A DNA stretch of 40,637 nucleotides from Burkholderiales bacterium (lineage in GTDB: Bacteria; Pseudomonadota; Gammaproteobacteria; Burkholderiales; SG8-39): positions 1-40,637 of the forward strand of contig JACZJV010000079.1 of assembly GCA_014860355.1 (NCBI GenBank). The letters run 5' to 3'. The position numbers were made by a program, and so were the translations under genes. Positions 33,601-40,637 of the stretch are shown here, in pieces; position 1 is the stretch's first letter; each line of letters opens with the position of its first letter. The notes beneath the pieces were generated by a model. That model saw only the letters and a program-made list of their open reading frames with translations, was not told the DNA's origin and ran no database searches.

Positions 33601-36549
33601 ACGGGCGCCTGCCCGGTCGCGGCCGAACATCCGTACTGGAGCAAGGTGGCCAGTCAACTGGGCGGGCGCTTCCCCGAAGAGTTCCTGGGTGCGCGCACGA
33701 CCATGCAGCGCTGGTTCGCCGACCCGGTGGTCAACACCGAGGGCGTGGACCGCGGCCTGGGCATCATCTTCACCCACGACCATTACGGTCCCTCGACCCA
33801 CCAGCAGGTCGGCCTGTACTCGACCGTACTGGCCGAGCCGGCCGGTTCGCGCTGGGTGATGAACGAGACCGGCCAGCAACTGGGCTACGATCCGGTGACC
33901 GGCGCACCCGCCCGCACCGACACCCTGGCCGACGGCACGGTGTTCAGCGACGGCGGTCCGACCAGCTGGCAGGCGGCTATCCTTACGCCGGACGCGGCGC
34001 CGGGCGGCAGCACGGTGAAAAGCGAAGCGCTCCAGCCCTATCGCGAGTTCTACATGGAGTACAGTGACTTCCAGCACGCCTACGAGGCCGGCGTGTATGT
34101 AGGCACCGGCCAGGACGGGATCCGACTGGAGGGCGCAGGCGCGGGCCTGCCGCCGGTGGCGCACAACGCGGGCAACCCGCTGTTCGACGGCAGCACGACC
34201 AATGCCTTCCGCTTCGCCATCAACCCGCCGGCACGCCTGGAGCCCAGCCAGGTGTTACCGGACTTGGTGCTGGAAGTGGCGAACACGCAGAACGATCCCT
34301 TGAACAACTTCTGCCCGTCGCGCCCCTGCCCGCAGGCGATCAGCGTGTCCGATCCGGGCGTGCTGGTGGCGAATTACCGCATGGAGCCGGTCGCCCTGCG
34401 CGTCTACGATCCGAACAAACTCGGTCCGGACGGCAAGCCGGGCATGCAGGCCGACGGCTTGCCGGGGGATCTCGCCTACGCACTGCAGTCGCGCACCGAC
34501 CGCGTGATACCGGAACTCAACGTCATGCCCGACGGCAATACGGTGATCCACGGCACCAAGTTCCCGCCGCATATCAACGCGGCCGGCTATGGTCCCGGCG
34601 ATCCGTACACGCCGATGATGCGCACCTATGCGGGCGACACCGTACGCGTGAAAATGCAGGCCGGCGGCCATGAGGAAGAGCACAACGCCAGTATCCACGG
34701 CCTCAAGTGGCTGCAGGGCGGCTCCGGATTCGGCAAGGCGCCCAACTCCGGCTGGCGCAATTCCCAGGCCGGGGGCATCTCCGAGCAGTTCACGCTGTCG
34801 ACTCCGGTGCTGCCGGCGGACCAGAACCGCGGCCCGCTGGCGGACTACGTCTACAGCATGGATTCGGACATGAGCGGCTGGTGGAGCGGGACCTGGGGGA
34901 TACTGCGCTCCTACGAAGACTTGCGCGCCGACCTGTTCCAGCTTCCCGGCGCCAGCGCCGGACCGGTGAAAATCAGGAACAAGCTCGATTTCAACGGCGT
35001 CTGCCCGGTCGGCGCGCCGGTGCGCTCGTATTCGATCACGGCCATCCTTGCCAACGACCTGCTGGAACCGGTGCTAGGCGTCACTGTCGCCCCCACGGGC
35101 CCGGTAGGCACCATGCATGTGGGCGCCCAGGTCGATCCGCAGGGCGGCACGCTGGTGTACAACCCGCGCAACACCTCGGTGGCGGGCAACTTCGTCATCG
35201 ACGAAACCGGCCAGTCGGTCAGCCTGGTGCATCAGGGTCCGCTGCACGATCCCACCGCGATCGTGTACGTGAATACCGACGACATCACTACCAAGAAGGT
35301 CGGCCAGGGCAAGGGCAAGCTCAAGCCCGGGGCCGCGCTCGAGCCGGTGGTGATACGCGCCGCGGCCGGCGACTGTCTGCAGATCACACTGAAGAACGCA
35401 CTGCCTGAGGTAGTCCCCGACCTGGCCACCTACACCACGCTCCTGGGCGTGGCCAAGCGCGACCGCTTGAGCCCCGAGGGTTCGACCACGTTCAACATGA
35501 ACCTGATCCGCCCGTCGAGCTATGTGGGCCTGCACCCGCAGCTCGTCGCGCTCGACGTCACGCGGGACGACGGCCGCATCGTGGGCGCCAACCCGGAGCG
35601 CCGCCAGCTCGCGGCTCCGGGCAAGAAGACGGTCTATGAATGGTACATGGGCGACCTTGGTGGCACGCCGAAAAATGGCAAGGTGGACCTCGTCGCCACA
35701 CCGGTCGAGTTCGGCGGCGCCAACCTGTTCCCGGTCGATGTGATCAAGCAGGGCGCCAAATCGCTGGTCGGCGCGCTGGTGGTCCACCCGCAAGGCTCGA
35801 CCTGGGTGGAGGACACGCAGGTGCTCGATCACCAGAACGGTGTGGGCACGCGTGCGACCCATGCGCAGGCGACGGTCACTGCAGGGACCGAAACCTTCCG
35901 CGACTTTTCGCTGGTGCTGACCAAGGGCAATACCCACTACTACCGCGATGGATCGCCGGTCGAGCACATCAACGGCGAAGGCGTGGGCACGCCCGAGGAC
36001 AGCCAGGAAGCCACCGGCATGGCGCTCAACTACGGCATCGAACCGCTGTGGTTCCGCATGGGCATCCTGCCGCAGGCGCCCTTCGGCAATGCCGGCTGCC
36101 AGGGCGGTTGCTACGGTGCCATGGCCAGTGTGGACTCGGCCTTCAGCAACGAGCTCAGCGGCGGGCAGGACCCGGCAACCCCGGTGTTCCAGGCCAACCG
36201 CAACCAGCAGACGCGGATACACATCACCAATCCTAGCGGCACCAGCCGTGGTTCCACCTTCACCCTGCACGGGCACTCGTGGCAGCGCGATCCCTATGTC
36301 TGCCCGACCGAGGCGCGCAACGGCCTGACCGGTGCCTGCGAGATGAATACGGTGGGCTCGCGCGCCCTCGGGGTGAATCCGCAAGGCTTCGAAACCGGCG
36401 GCCAGGAAAGCTGGACTCCGTACAGCCATTTCGACATCCTGCTGCCCAGCGCGGGCGGCGGAAACGGCGTGACCGGGGATTATCTGATGCGCGACCAGGC
36501 TTCGTTCGGCGCTGCCAGCGGCGTCTGGGGCATCATGCGCGTCAAGTAG
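30601..36549 (+). CDS. mofA: giant secreted multicopper oxidase, MofA/MnxG-type (putative manganese oxidase)
   Basis: 1,982 residues, several times the size of a laccase. A signal peptide covers about residues 1-40 (ending AAPAHA). HxH copper motifs visible are HLHNHQW (519-525), HCHFYPHFAQGMW (570-582), QHIHLPKW (948-955), FTHDHYGP (1057-1064) and TLHGHSW (1888-1894), plus HNASIHGLKW (1361-1370). The HCHxYPHFxxGMW block is the mark of MofA/MnxG-like proteins. An EF-hand-type loop lies at 273-284 (DANFNGVLDAAE). Two distant blocks around GDCL (117-120 and 1590-1593) show internal duplication. ATG 30601 has GGGGAG 5 nt upstream; a longer TTG call from 30586 is rejected. It sits among cytochrome, propeller and SCO genes. 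Multicopper oxidase is certain; Mn(II) as substrate is inferred. Confidence 0.93.
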   Translation: MDLKNGKRGNKPLPGTAHLQQALALVGLAAALVAAPAHASITCERQISADVVVIDKPLMFNRLGATNVNGMMYALKRDVINTSSLLPLSAGGAAIPGKLDLRPDKRHRPLVLRVRRGDCLTVNLQNLLTPLANPLTEQAGNPLVEGPLEGTQVISLTEPSGQLHTVAVDEQTKGRFVGFHASGMQLVNSMADDGSKTGNNPGSWAPVGGSHSYTIYAEHEGVFNVTSGGAVVGSDGLQGASSNGLFGQLIVEPKGAKIYRGQVFEEDMRLAADANFNGVLDAAELTSTGQPRVNYEATYPNVAPWTTEGKAGTPILNMMRCTSSAACEIVHSEINAVIAGPNADGSFPPSTYPLESVGKRNPSVPNRLEAFRDFASVYHDETAAGQAFPGYFVKDPVFRYVLAGVKDAFMINYGSGGIGAEIIANRLGVGPTSDCGDCAYEEFFLTSHALNDPALTVDIPANLGLESLLPGQVPPAGTLGPKANYVIGAEDAANVHHSYIGDFVKFRNSHIGKEQHVFHLHNHQWLYNPNDDNSNYLDAQGVGPGAGYTYEINFGGSGNRNKSAGDAIFHCHFYPHFAQGMWAHWRNHDVFEAGTRLLASGAAYHASAWALGNTTPAPGSRAYPDGEIVAGTPIPATVPLPGKALAVMPGSVQVVQSPYNSPLNGKPLGSLAKVNNRKKNPGYPFWIAGMEDSIGHRPPTPPLDMLTKAKAQALKDSGDPLWSQLQPEQAAGFDGGLPRHTLKGYSAGTVTHTTISRLDFSKDIEAAEPVYYPEEGTDLEQLAMKFHSKRNHKTTKIDLAGNAEPAMFITNGSGGPVVGAPFHNPCIDDKGNVLKSGVVGKFFSGESLDGMKTRGSSIFNSDTPRIYKGTNLQFDAVLSKTGYHFPQERIVALWQDVAPVISKQKAPEPLVMRMNTFDCTIYHHSNLVPEYYEIDDFQVRTPTDIIGQHIHLPKWDLTTTDGSANGWNYEDGTMSPGAIRSRINAIRNFNACTANDARNGTGACPVAAEHPYWSKVASQLGGRFPEEFLGARTTMQRWFADPVVNTEGVDRGLGIIFTHDHYGPSTHQQVGLYSTVLAEPAGSRWVMNETGQQLGYDPVTGAPARTDTLADGTVFSDGGPTSWQAAILTPDAAPGGSTVKSEALQPYREFYMEYSDFQHAYEAGVYVGTGQDGIRLEGAGAGLPPVAHNAGNPLFDGSTTNAFRFAINPPARLEPSQVLPDLVLEVANTQNDPLNNFCPSRPCPQAISVSDPGVLVANYRMEPVALRVYDPNKLGPDGKPGMQADGLPGDLAYALQSRTDRVIPELNVMPDGNTVIHGTKFPPHINAAGYGPGDPYTPMMRTYAGDTVRVKMQAGGHEEEHNASIHGLKWLQGGSGFGKAPNSGWRNSQAGGISEQFTLSTPVLPADQNRGPLADYVYSMDSDMSGWWSGTWGILRSYEDLRADLFQLPGASAGPVKIRNKLDFNGVCPVGAPVRSYSITAILANDLLEPVLGVTVAPTGPVGTMHVGAQVDPQGGTLVYNPRNTSVAGNFVIDETGQSVSLVHQGPLHDPTAIVYVNTDDITTKKVGQGKGKLKPGAALEPVVIRAAAGDCLQITLKNALPEVVPDLATYTTLLGVAKRDRLSPEGSTTFNMNLIRPSSYVGLHPQLVALDVTRDDGRIVGANPERRQLAAPGKKTVYEWYMGDLGGTPKNGKVDLVATPVEFGGANLFPVDVIKQGAKSLVGALVVHPQGSTWVEDTQVLDHQNGVGTRATHAQATVTAGTETFRDFSLVLTKGNTHYYRDGSPVEHINGEGVGTPEDSQEATGMALNYGIEPLWFRMGILPQAPFGNAGCQGGCYGAMASVDSAFSNELSGGQDPATPVFQANRNQQTRIHITNPSGTSRGSTFTLHGHSWQRDPYVCPTEARNGLTGACEMNTVGSRALGVNPQGFETGGQESWTPYSHFDILLPSAGGGNGVTGDYLMRDQASFGAASGVWGIMRVK

Positions 36550-36564
36550 GCAGCAAGGCAGGAC

Positions 36565-36588
36565 TTGCGGCGGCGCAAGCTGCCGCAA
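36565..36588. repeat. small hairpin after the oxidase stop
   Basis: TTGCGGC / GCCGCAA arms with a 10-nt loop. An alternative CTTGCG / CGCAAG pairing overlaps it. It lies just before the stronger terminator hairpin. Confidence 0.35.
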
Positions 36589-36591
36589 TGG

Positions 36592-36621
36592 TGCGAACGG
36601 GTGGGTGACCACCCGTTCGCA
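36592..36621. terminator. strong hairpin between the oxidase and propeller genes
   Basis: Perfect 13-bp arms (TGCGAACGGGTGG / CCACCCGTTCGCA) with a GTGA tetraloop, extendable by GU pairs into TTGT. It lies 43 bp after the oxidase stop and 130 bp before the next ATG, so the oxidase may be transcribed separately or with partial read-through. Confidence 0.6.
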
Positions 36622-36751
36622 TTGTCACAACTACCGGACCGTGGTGCGGGCGAACGAGGGCAGGACTGAGCCGCGATCCGGGGCGCATTTCAGCTGTGCG
36701 CGGCAGCAGGCCAGCGTGCCGCGTTGCGATTAACTAGGCGGGGACAATGAA

Positions 36752-38713
36752 ATGAAAATGAAGGCAAAGACGGGTTCTTTCTGCTTGGGTGCAGCGCTGG
36801 CCTTGTGTCTGGGCACCGCAGTCGCGGCAGGGCAGGGCGCGCCGGGGAAGGCGGGCGATGAGCAACGGCTTGCACGCCACGGCGTGGTGGTCGATTTCTC
36901 GGCCAAGCCGGTGGATTCGGCGCAGCACGAACTCATGGAGGGCAGCTTTGCCGAATTGCGCTTCAAGATCGTCGACGAGGCCAGCGGCCAGCCGCTCAAG
37001 GGCATCGCGCCCGGCGCGTGGATGGACATGGCGCAGGTGATCCAGAACCGCGAGGGCGGCGAGCAGAAAAGCTGCAAGGACAAGGTCGCACTCTATTTGC
37101 GCGGCGCGGTGGGCATACGTCCGATGCTCGACCTGAACAGCTATTTCGTGGTGCTGATGAACCGGGACGCGAGCATTTCGGTGGTGGATCCGCTCATCAC
37201 CATGGCGGGGACGACCAGCACTTACGCCACCACTCCGATGAAGCGACCCGGAGCGGACTGGGTCAATCACCAGAACACGCGGCGCCTGTTCGTGACCATG
37301 CCCAGGGCGAACGAGGTGGCGGTGATCGAGACCGACAATTTCAAGCTGGAGCGCTACGTGCCGGCGGGCAAGGAGCCGACGCGCATCGTGCTGCAGCCCG
37401 ACCAGCATTATCTCTGGGTGGGAAACAACGCCGCTGATGCCAAGTCCAGCGGCGTGACGGTGATCGACGCGACGAACCTCAAGCCGGCGGGCTTTGTCGC
37501 CACCGGCGCCGGCCATCACGAGATCGCGTTTTCGCCCGACAGCCGGCTGGCCTTCGTCAGCAACCGTGACAGCGGCACGGTATCGGTCATAGACGTGGCG
37601 AGCCGCAGCAAGCTGAAGGACATCAAGAGTGGTGCCGCGCCGCTCGCGCTGGGCTACTCGGCGCTGTCGCGCATGCTCTACGTGTCCGACGGCAAGGACG
37701 GCACTGTCGCCGTGATCGACGGCGCCAAGCTCGAAGTGGTGAAGCGCCTGAGCGCGAAGCCCGGACTGGGGCCGCTCAAAATCACGCCGGACGGACGCTA
37801 CGCGCTTACCGTGAACACCGCCGAGAACCTGGTGTACGTGCTCGACACCGCGAGCAACGAACTGGTGCAACAGATTGCGATCAACGCCCAGCCCTATCAG
37901 ATCGCGTACAGCGAGACCTATGCCTATGTGCGCTCGCTCGGCTCCGAACAGGTCAGCATGATCAACCTTTCCACCCTGGGCAAGGGCAAGTCCGCGTCGG
38001 TGCAGAAGATCGCCACCGGCACCTCTGCACCCAAGCTCGCGGGCGATCTGCCGATCGCCGACTCCATGGCCTCGGCCGTGGAGGAGGGTACCGTATTCGT
38101 GGTCGACCCGGTCGACGGCACCACCTACTATTACCGCGAGGGCATGAACGCGCCTTCGAGCAATTACCGCGTGTACGGTTCGAGCGCGCGCGCGGTGACG
38201 GTGGTGGACAGGAGCATCAAGGAAGTCGAGCCCGGTGTCTATGCCGGACGCGTGCGCATACCCGTGGCGGGCAAGTACGACGTGGCCTTCATGCTCGAAA
38301 GTCCGCAGATCCTGCATTGCTTCACCGCGGAGGCGAAAGCCGATCCGCTCCATGCCAAGGACCAGGACCAGGCCGTGCTCGAATTCGAACACTGGCCGCA
38401 TACTGCGAAGGCCGGCGAGGCGTTGAAGCTGCGCTTCAGGCTGCGCGATCCGGCGACGGGCAAGCCGAAGGCCGGCGTCAAGGACGCGCAGGCGATGTAT
38501 TACCTTGCGCCCGGCTCGCAGCGCACCCAGGTCGCGGCCCGGGAAATCGGCGGCGGCGTGTACGAGATCGAGGTCAAGCTGGCGCAGCCCGGCGCCTATT
38601 ACGTCTATGTGGCCGTGCCCTCGATGAAGCTCGGTTTCGACAAACTGCCGTTTTTCTCGGTACGGGCGGTGGCGCCTGGCGAGAAGCAGAGCGCGGTCGC
38701 CAGGGCCGGTTGA
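36752..38713 (+). CDS. periplasmic YVTN/YncE-type beta-propeller with C-terminal Ig/FixH-like domains
   Basis: 653 residues: signal peptide (about 1-26), an N-terminal beta domain (45-120, with EQKSCKDKVALYLRG), then a seven-bladed-type propeller about 130-420. The propeller has repeated blades such as SYFVVLMNRDASISVVDP, RLFVTMPRANEVAVIETD, LAFVSNRDSGTVSVIDVASR, LYVSDGKDGTVAVIDGAKL and ALTVNTAENLVYVLDTASN. It resembles YncE and the d1-heme domain fold, but I see no CxxCH. Two beta-sandwich segments follow (about 440-530 and 535-640: YAGRVRIPVAGKYDVAFML and AGEALKLRFRLRDPATGKPKAGVKD), like FixH/YtkA modules. Start ATG 36752 with GGGG upstream. A partner or scaffold role for the oxidase is inferred from position. 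Confidence 0.85.
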   Translation: MKMKAKTGSFCLGAALALCLGTAVAAGQGAPGKAGDEQRLARHGVVVDFSAKPVDSAQHELMEGSFAELRFKIVDEASGQPLKGIAPGAWMDMAQVIQNREGGEQKSCKDKVALYLRGAVGIRPMLDLNSYFVVLMNRDASISVVDPLITMAGTTSTYATTPMKRPGADWVNHQNTRRLFVTMPRANEVAVIETDNFKLERYVPAGKEPTRIVLQPDQHYLWVGNNAADAKSSGVTVIDATNLKPAGFVATGAGHHEIAFSPDSRLAFVSNRDSGTVSVIDVASRSKLKDIKSGAAPLALGYSALSRMLYVSDGKDGTVAVIDGAKLEVVKRLSAKPGLGPLKITPDGRYALTVNTAENLVYVLDTASNELVQQIAINAQPYQIAYSETYAYVRSLGSEQVSMINLSTLGKGKSASVQKIATGTSAPKLAGDLPIADSMASAVEEGTVFVVDPVDGTTYYYREGMNAPSSNYRVYGSSARAVTVVDRSIKEVEPGVYAGRVRIPVAGKYDVAFMLESPQILHCFTAEAKADPLHAKDQDQAVLEFEHWPHTAKAGEALKLRFRLRDPATGKPKAGVKDAQAMYYLAPGSQRTQVAAREIGGGVYEIEVKLAQPGAYYVYVAVPSMKLGFDKLPFFSVRAVAPGEKQSAVARAG

Positions 38714-39187
38714 GTCCGGCCGCAGGATTCGATCGCGAAAACAGCCCGAGGCCGGCGCGCAAACGACGCGGATAAGCACCGTCGCGCGTCCGACAGCATC
38801 CGGTGATGCCTCAGGCAGCACCGGTTGCAGTTCGAGCCGTAAGGCGCAATTGCGCTTAAACCCGCAGTCCGCCCTTGCGCAAGCTGCAGCCCTCTACAGC
38901 GTACCCTGCAGTGCGGATGGAGTCCTTGCCGCTGCGGGGAATGCGGGCTAGGCCCCAGTGCAATGCGGGCCCGCGCCCACTACGCTAGGCCTACTTATTT
39001 TGAAGCGATGATTCGTTCGCAACCGAAGGCCTTGTTCAAGTCTGTCTGCACAATTTCCGCGACCGGGCATGCCATTGCGCTCAGCCCGAACCTGCGCCGC
39101 CGCATTGGTGCAGACACCGTCATTAGAACCTATCGCCGCATGCTGGCCGCTTCCAGCCTTCGGCGAATTTCCTGAGAGCCCATCACC
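38714..39187. other. 474-bp gap between propeller and first SCO gene
   Basis: No convincing gene; a 70-residue ORF at 38963-39175 lacks family features. At 38844-38855 there is the perfect 12-bp palindrome GCGCAATTGCGC, flanked by TAAG and TTA. The right half is less GC-rich and may hold the promoter of the two SCO genes. Confidence 0.4.
38844..38855. promoter_or_regulatory. 12-bp palindrome GCGCAATTGCGC
   Basis: Perfect dyad with TAAG on the left and TTA on the right, 333 bp before the first SCO gene. It may be a regulator site; the regulator is not identifiable. Confidence 0.25.
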
Positions 39188-39886
39188 ATGCCATTGCCGA
39201 CTATGTATGCCGACCCGATTCATCCGCTGACTGCGGCGAAGGCGCGCCATGCGAAAAGGGCTTTGGCCGCGTTCGCGGGGCTGGCGCTGGCCCTGGCCAT
39301 GCCCGCTGTCAGCGCGCACCAGAATCATGCCCACCCGGCCCAGCACGCGGAAGCTGCCCAGGCCGCCGGCAAAATGCAAATCAAGGTTCCCGACACCGTG
39401 CTCACCGACCAGAACGGAAAGTCGCTGCGCTTGCGGACGGAGGCGATGGCCGACCGGCTGGTGGTGATCAATTTCGTCTATACGAGCTGCTCTACCGTAT
39501 GCCCGGTGCAGTCCGCGCTGTTTGCCGACCTGCAGCAGCGGCTGGGCGAGCGCGCGGGCAGCGAGGTTGCGCTGATTTCGGTGACGGTCGATCCGCTGCG
39601 CGACACGCCCGCGCGGCTGAAAGAGTTCGCAGCAGGCTACGGCGCCGGTCCGGGGTGGAGCCTGTACACCGGCAGCAGCCAGGCGGTGGACGAAGTGCTG
39701 AAGGCGTTCGACGCGTATACGGCGAACTTTACCGAACATCCGCCGGCGGTGCTGGTCGGCGATCCGCGCAGCGGCGCATGGGTGCGCTTTTTCGGTTTTC
39801 CGAGCACCGAGCAGATCCTCGGCAGGATGAAGGAACTCCAGGCCGCACGCCAGGGCCTGCCTCCTGCCCAGGCAAAAGCCGGCTAG
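39188..39886 (+). CDS. SCO-family copper-delivery / thiol protein (copy 1)
   Basis: 232 residues. The N-terminus has a hydrophobic signal or anchor (LAAFAGLALALAMPAVSA) and a His-rich start of the mature part (HQNHAHPAQHAE). The thioredoxin-like SCO domain has the copper motif as YTSCSTVCPVQ (CxxxCP), SVTVDPLRDTPARLKEFA, and the distal His ligand in FTEHPPAVLVGD. SCO proteins load copper into CuA-type sites or act as thiol reductases in the periplasm. Start at ATG 39188 or 39203 is uncertain. It is followed after 34 bp by a second SCO gene. Copper supply to the multicopper oxidase is the contextual inference. Confidence 0.9.
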   Translation: MPLPTMYADPIHPLTAAKARHAKRALAAFAGLALALAMPAVSAHQNHAHPAQHAEAAQAAGKMQIKVPDTVLTDQNGKSLRLRTEAMADRLVVINFVYTSCSTVCPVQSALFADLQQRLGERAGSEVALISVTVDPLRDTPARLKEFAAGYGAGPGWSLYTGSSQAVDEVLKAFDAYTANFTEHPPAVLVGDPRSGAWVRFFGFPSTEQILGRMKELQAARQGLPPAQAKAG

Positions 39887-39920
39887 CGCGTTCGAACAAC
39901 CACTGAATCGGAGAGACATA

Positions 39921-40580
39921 ATGCGGCAGCTTTTTCTGGCGGTATGTACGGCATTCGCGCTGCTCGCGCCGTCCGCTTTCGCGCACAAGGACGCGCACCC
40001 GGGCGCAAGCCCGCAGGCGCAGGCGGCCAAGCCTAAAGCGGTTGCAGCCGGGACGCGCGATCCCAGGGCCTATTTCACCGACACCCAGCTCGTGAACCAG
40101 GATGGCAGGAAGGTCCGCTTCTATACCGACATGCTGAAAGACCGGGTGGTGGTGGTGAACGTGATGTACGCCAACTGCAAGGAAGCCTGTCCCCTGATTA
40201 CGCGCCAGCTGACCGAGGTGAAGGACGAATTGGGCGAGCTGTTCGGCAAGACGGTGTTCTTTGTCTCCATTACCAGCGACCCGGTGCGCGATACCCCGCC
40301 CGCGCTCAAGCGCTTTGCGCAGGAGCAGCACGCCGACGCGGCCGGCTGGAGCTTTCTCACCGGAAGCAAGGAAAACGTCGACGGCATACTGCAGCGCCTG
40401 GGCGCGCTGTCGGAGAACGTCGAGGAACACGCCACCGTGCTCTACATACTCGACGTAGACAACAAGCGCATGAGGCGGATGCTGCCCAATCTGCCGCCCA
40501 AGGCGATAGCCGAGGCCGCGCGCATTATCGCCACCGCCGACAAGCGCGTCGCCTCGGCCGCGGCGCCGGTGCGCGATTGA
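39921..40580 (+). CDS. SCO-family copper-delivery / thiol protein (copy 2)
   Basis: 219 residues with a signal peptide (ending SAFA) and mature start HKDAHPGAS. The SCO domain has NVMYANCKEACPLITRQL (CxxxCP), FFVSITSDPVRDTPPALKRFA and the distal His in VEEHATVLYILD. The ATG at 39921 has GGAGAG 6 nt upstream. It diverges clearly from copy 1 around the Cys motif (CKEAC versus CSTVC), so this is not a recent duplication. The two probably handle different steps (metal transfer versus disulfide reduction) or different client sites. Confidence 0.92.
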   Translation: MRQLFLAVCTAFALLAPSAFAHKDAHPGASPQAQAAKPKAVAAGTRDPRAYFTDTQLVNQDGRKVRFYTDMLKDRVVVVNVMYANCKEACPLITRQLTEVKDELGELFGKTVFFVSITSDPVRDTPPALKRFAQEQHADAAGWSFLTGSKENVDGILQRLGALSENVEEHATVLYILDVDNKRMRRMLPNLPPKAIAEAARIIATADKRVASAAAPVRD

Positions 40581-40591
40581 CGGCGCAGACC

Positions 40592-40621
40592 CGGGCGCGC
40601 ATGCAGGCCTGCCCGCGTTTT
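40592..40621 (+). terminator. terminator after second SCO gene
   Basis: CGGGC / GCCCG arms with an inner GCAGGCCTGC dyad are followed by CG and TTTT. It starts 12 bp after the SCO stop and is the only terminator in the window with a clear U-tract. Confidence 0.5.
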
Positions 40622-40637
40622 GCGGCGCCCGCGGAAG

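Noticed and set aside
35074-36612. Minus-strand ORF of 512 codons in the 3' part of the oxidase gene
   Set aside because: Antisense shadow; the sense frame has the conserved HGHSW and C-terminal motifs.
36734-38821. Minus-strand ORF of 695 codons across the propeller gene
   Set aside because: Shadow of the propeller gene caused by GC-rich third positions; His/Arg-rich with no domain or signal.
38963-39175. 70-codon plus-strand ORF before the SCO genes
   Set aside because: No ribosome site, signal or family features; most likely untranslated.

Overview
The window is GC-rich chromosomal DNA from a betaproteobacterium, broadly Burkholderiales/Nitrosomonadales-like. This rests on gene order and family resemblance: rsmI divergent from yraN-gmhA/diaA-dolP, a birA...coaX-SPOR run, pyrC-DUF3025-rnpB, and ilvE-zinc finger-waaF. 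No 16S or tRNA gene is present to name a genus. Function calls come from motifs recognised by eye, not from a database search.

Left part (1-20.6 kb) is mostly housekeeping. A partial egtB (ergothioneine) leaves the left edge. It is followed by an orphan ugpQ-ugpB pair lacking the Ugp permease and ATPase genes, and by a forward run of birA, an inserted M81/MlrC-type peptidase, coaX, a SPOR-domain protein and a PaiB-like flavin protein. Next come envelope genes (rfaE2, dolP, gmhA/diaA), yraN/rsmI, a PAS-GGDEF diguanylate cyclase, a DsbA/DsbB-type pair, pyrC, DUF3025, the RNase P RNA, waaF, a small zinc-finger protein, ilvE and two poorly characterised membrane proteins.

Middle part (20.6-26.8 kb) is more accessory. 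It has a YbhB/PEBP lipoprotein, a stretch without genes, a 5'-truncated TauE/SafE (UreH-like) transporter remnant, a His/Met-rich FixH/YtkA-like secreted protein paired with a MauG/CcpA-type di-heme enzyme, and a solitary oxalyl-CoA decarboxylase.

Right part (26.8-40.6 kb) is the most interesting. A lipoprotein secretin with TPR-like N-terminus and cohesin-like C-terminus overlaps by 4 bp a two-heme c-type cytochrome. After 540 bp of hairpin-rich repeats comes a 1,982-residue multicopper oxidase of the MofA/MnxG (manganese oxidase) type. It is followed by a periplasmic YVTN beta-propeller protein and two SCO-family copper-delivery proteins. I read this as a candidate extracytoplasmic metal-oxidation locus: the oxidase, copper loading by SCO, electron transfer through cytochrome c and/or propeller, and possibly an outer-membrane channel. 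Mn(II) as substrate is inference.

Regulatory structure visible by eye includes several perfect GC-rich hairpins without U-tracts at gene ends, a perfect 18-bp TetR-like palindrome in front of gmhA/diaA, -10 boxes in front of pyrC, dsbB, coaX and rnpB, and two kinds of short repeats near the accessory genes.
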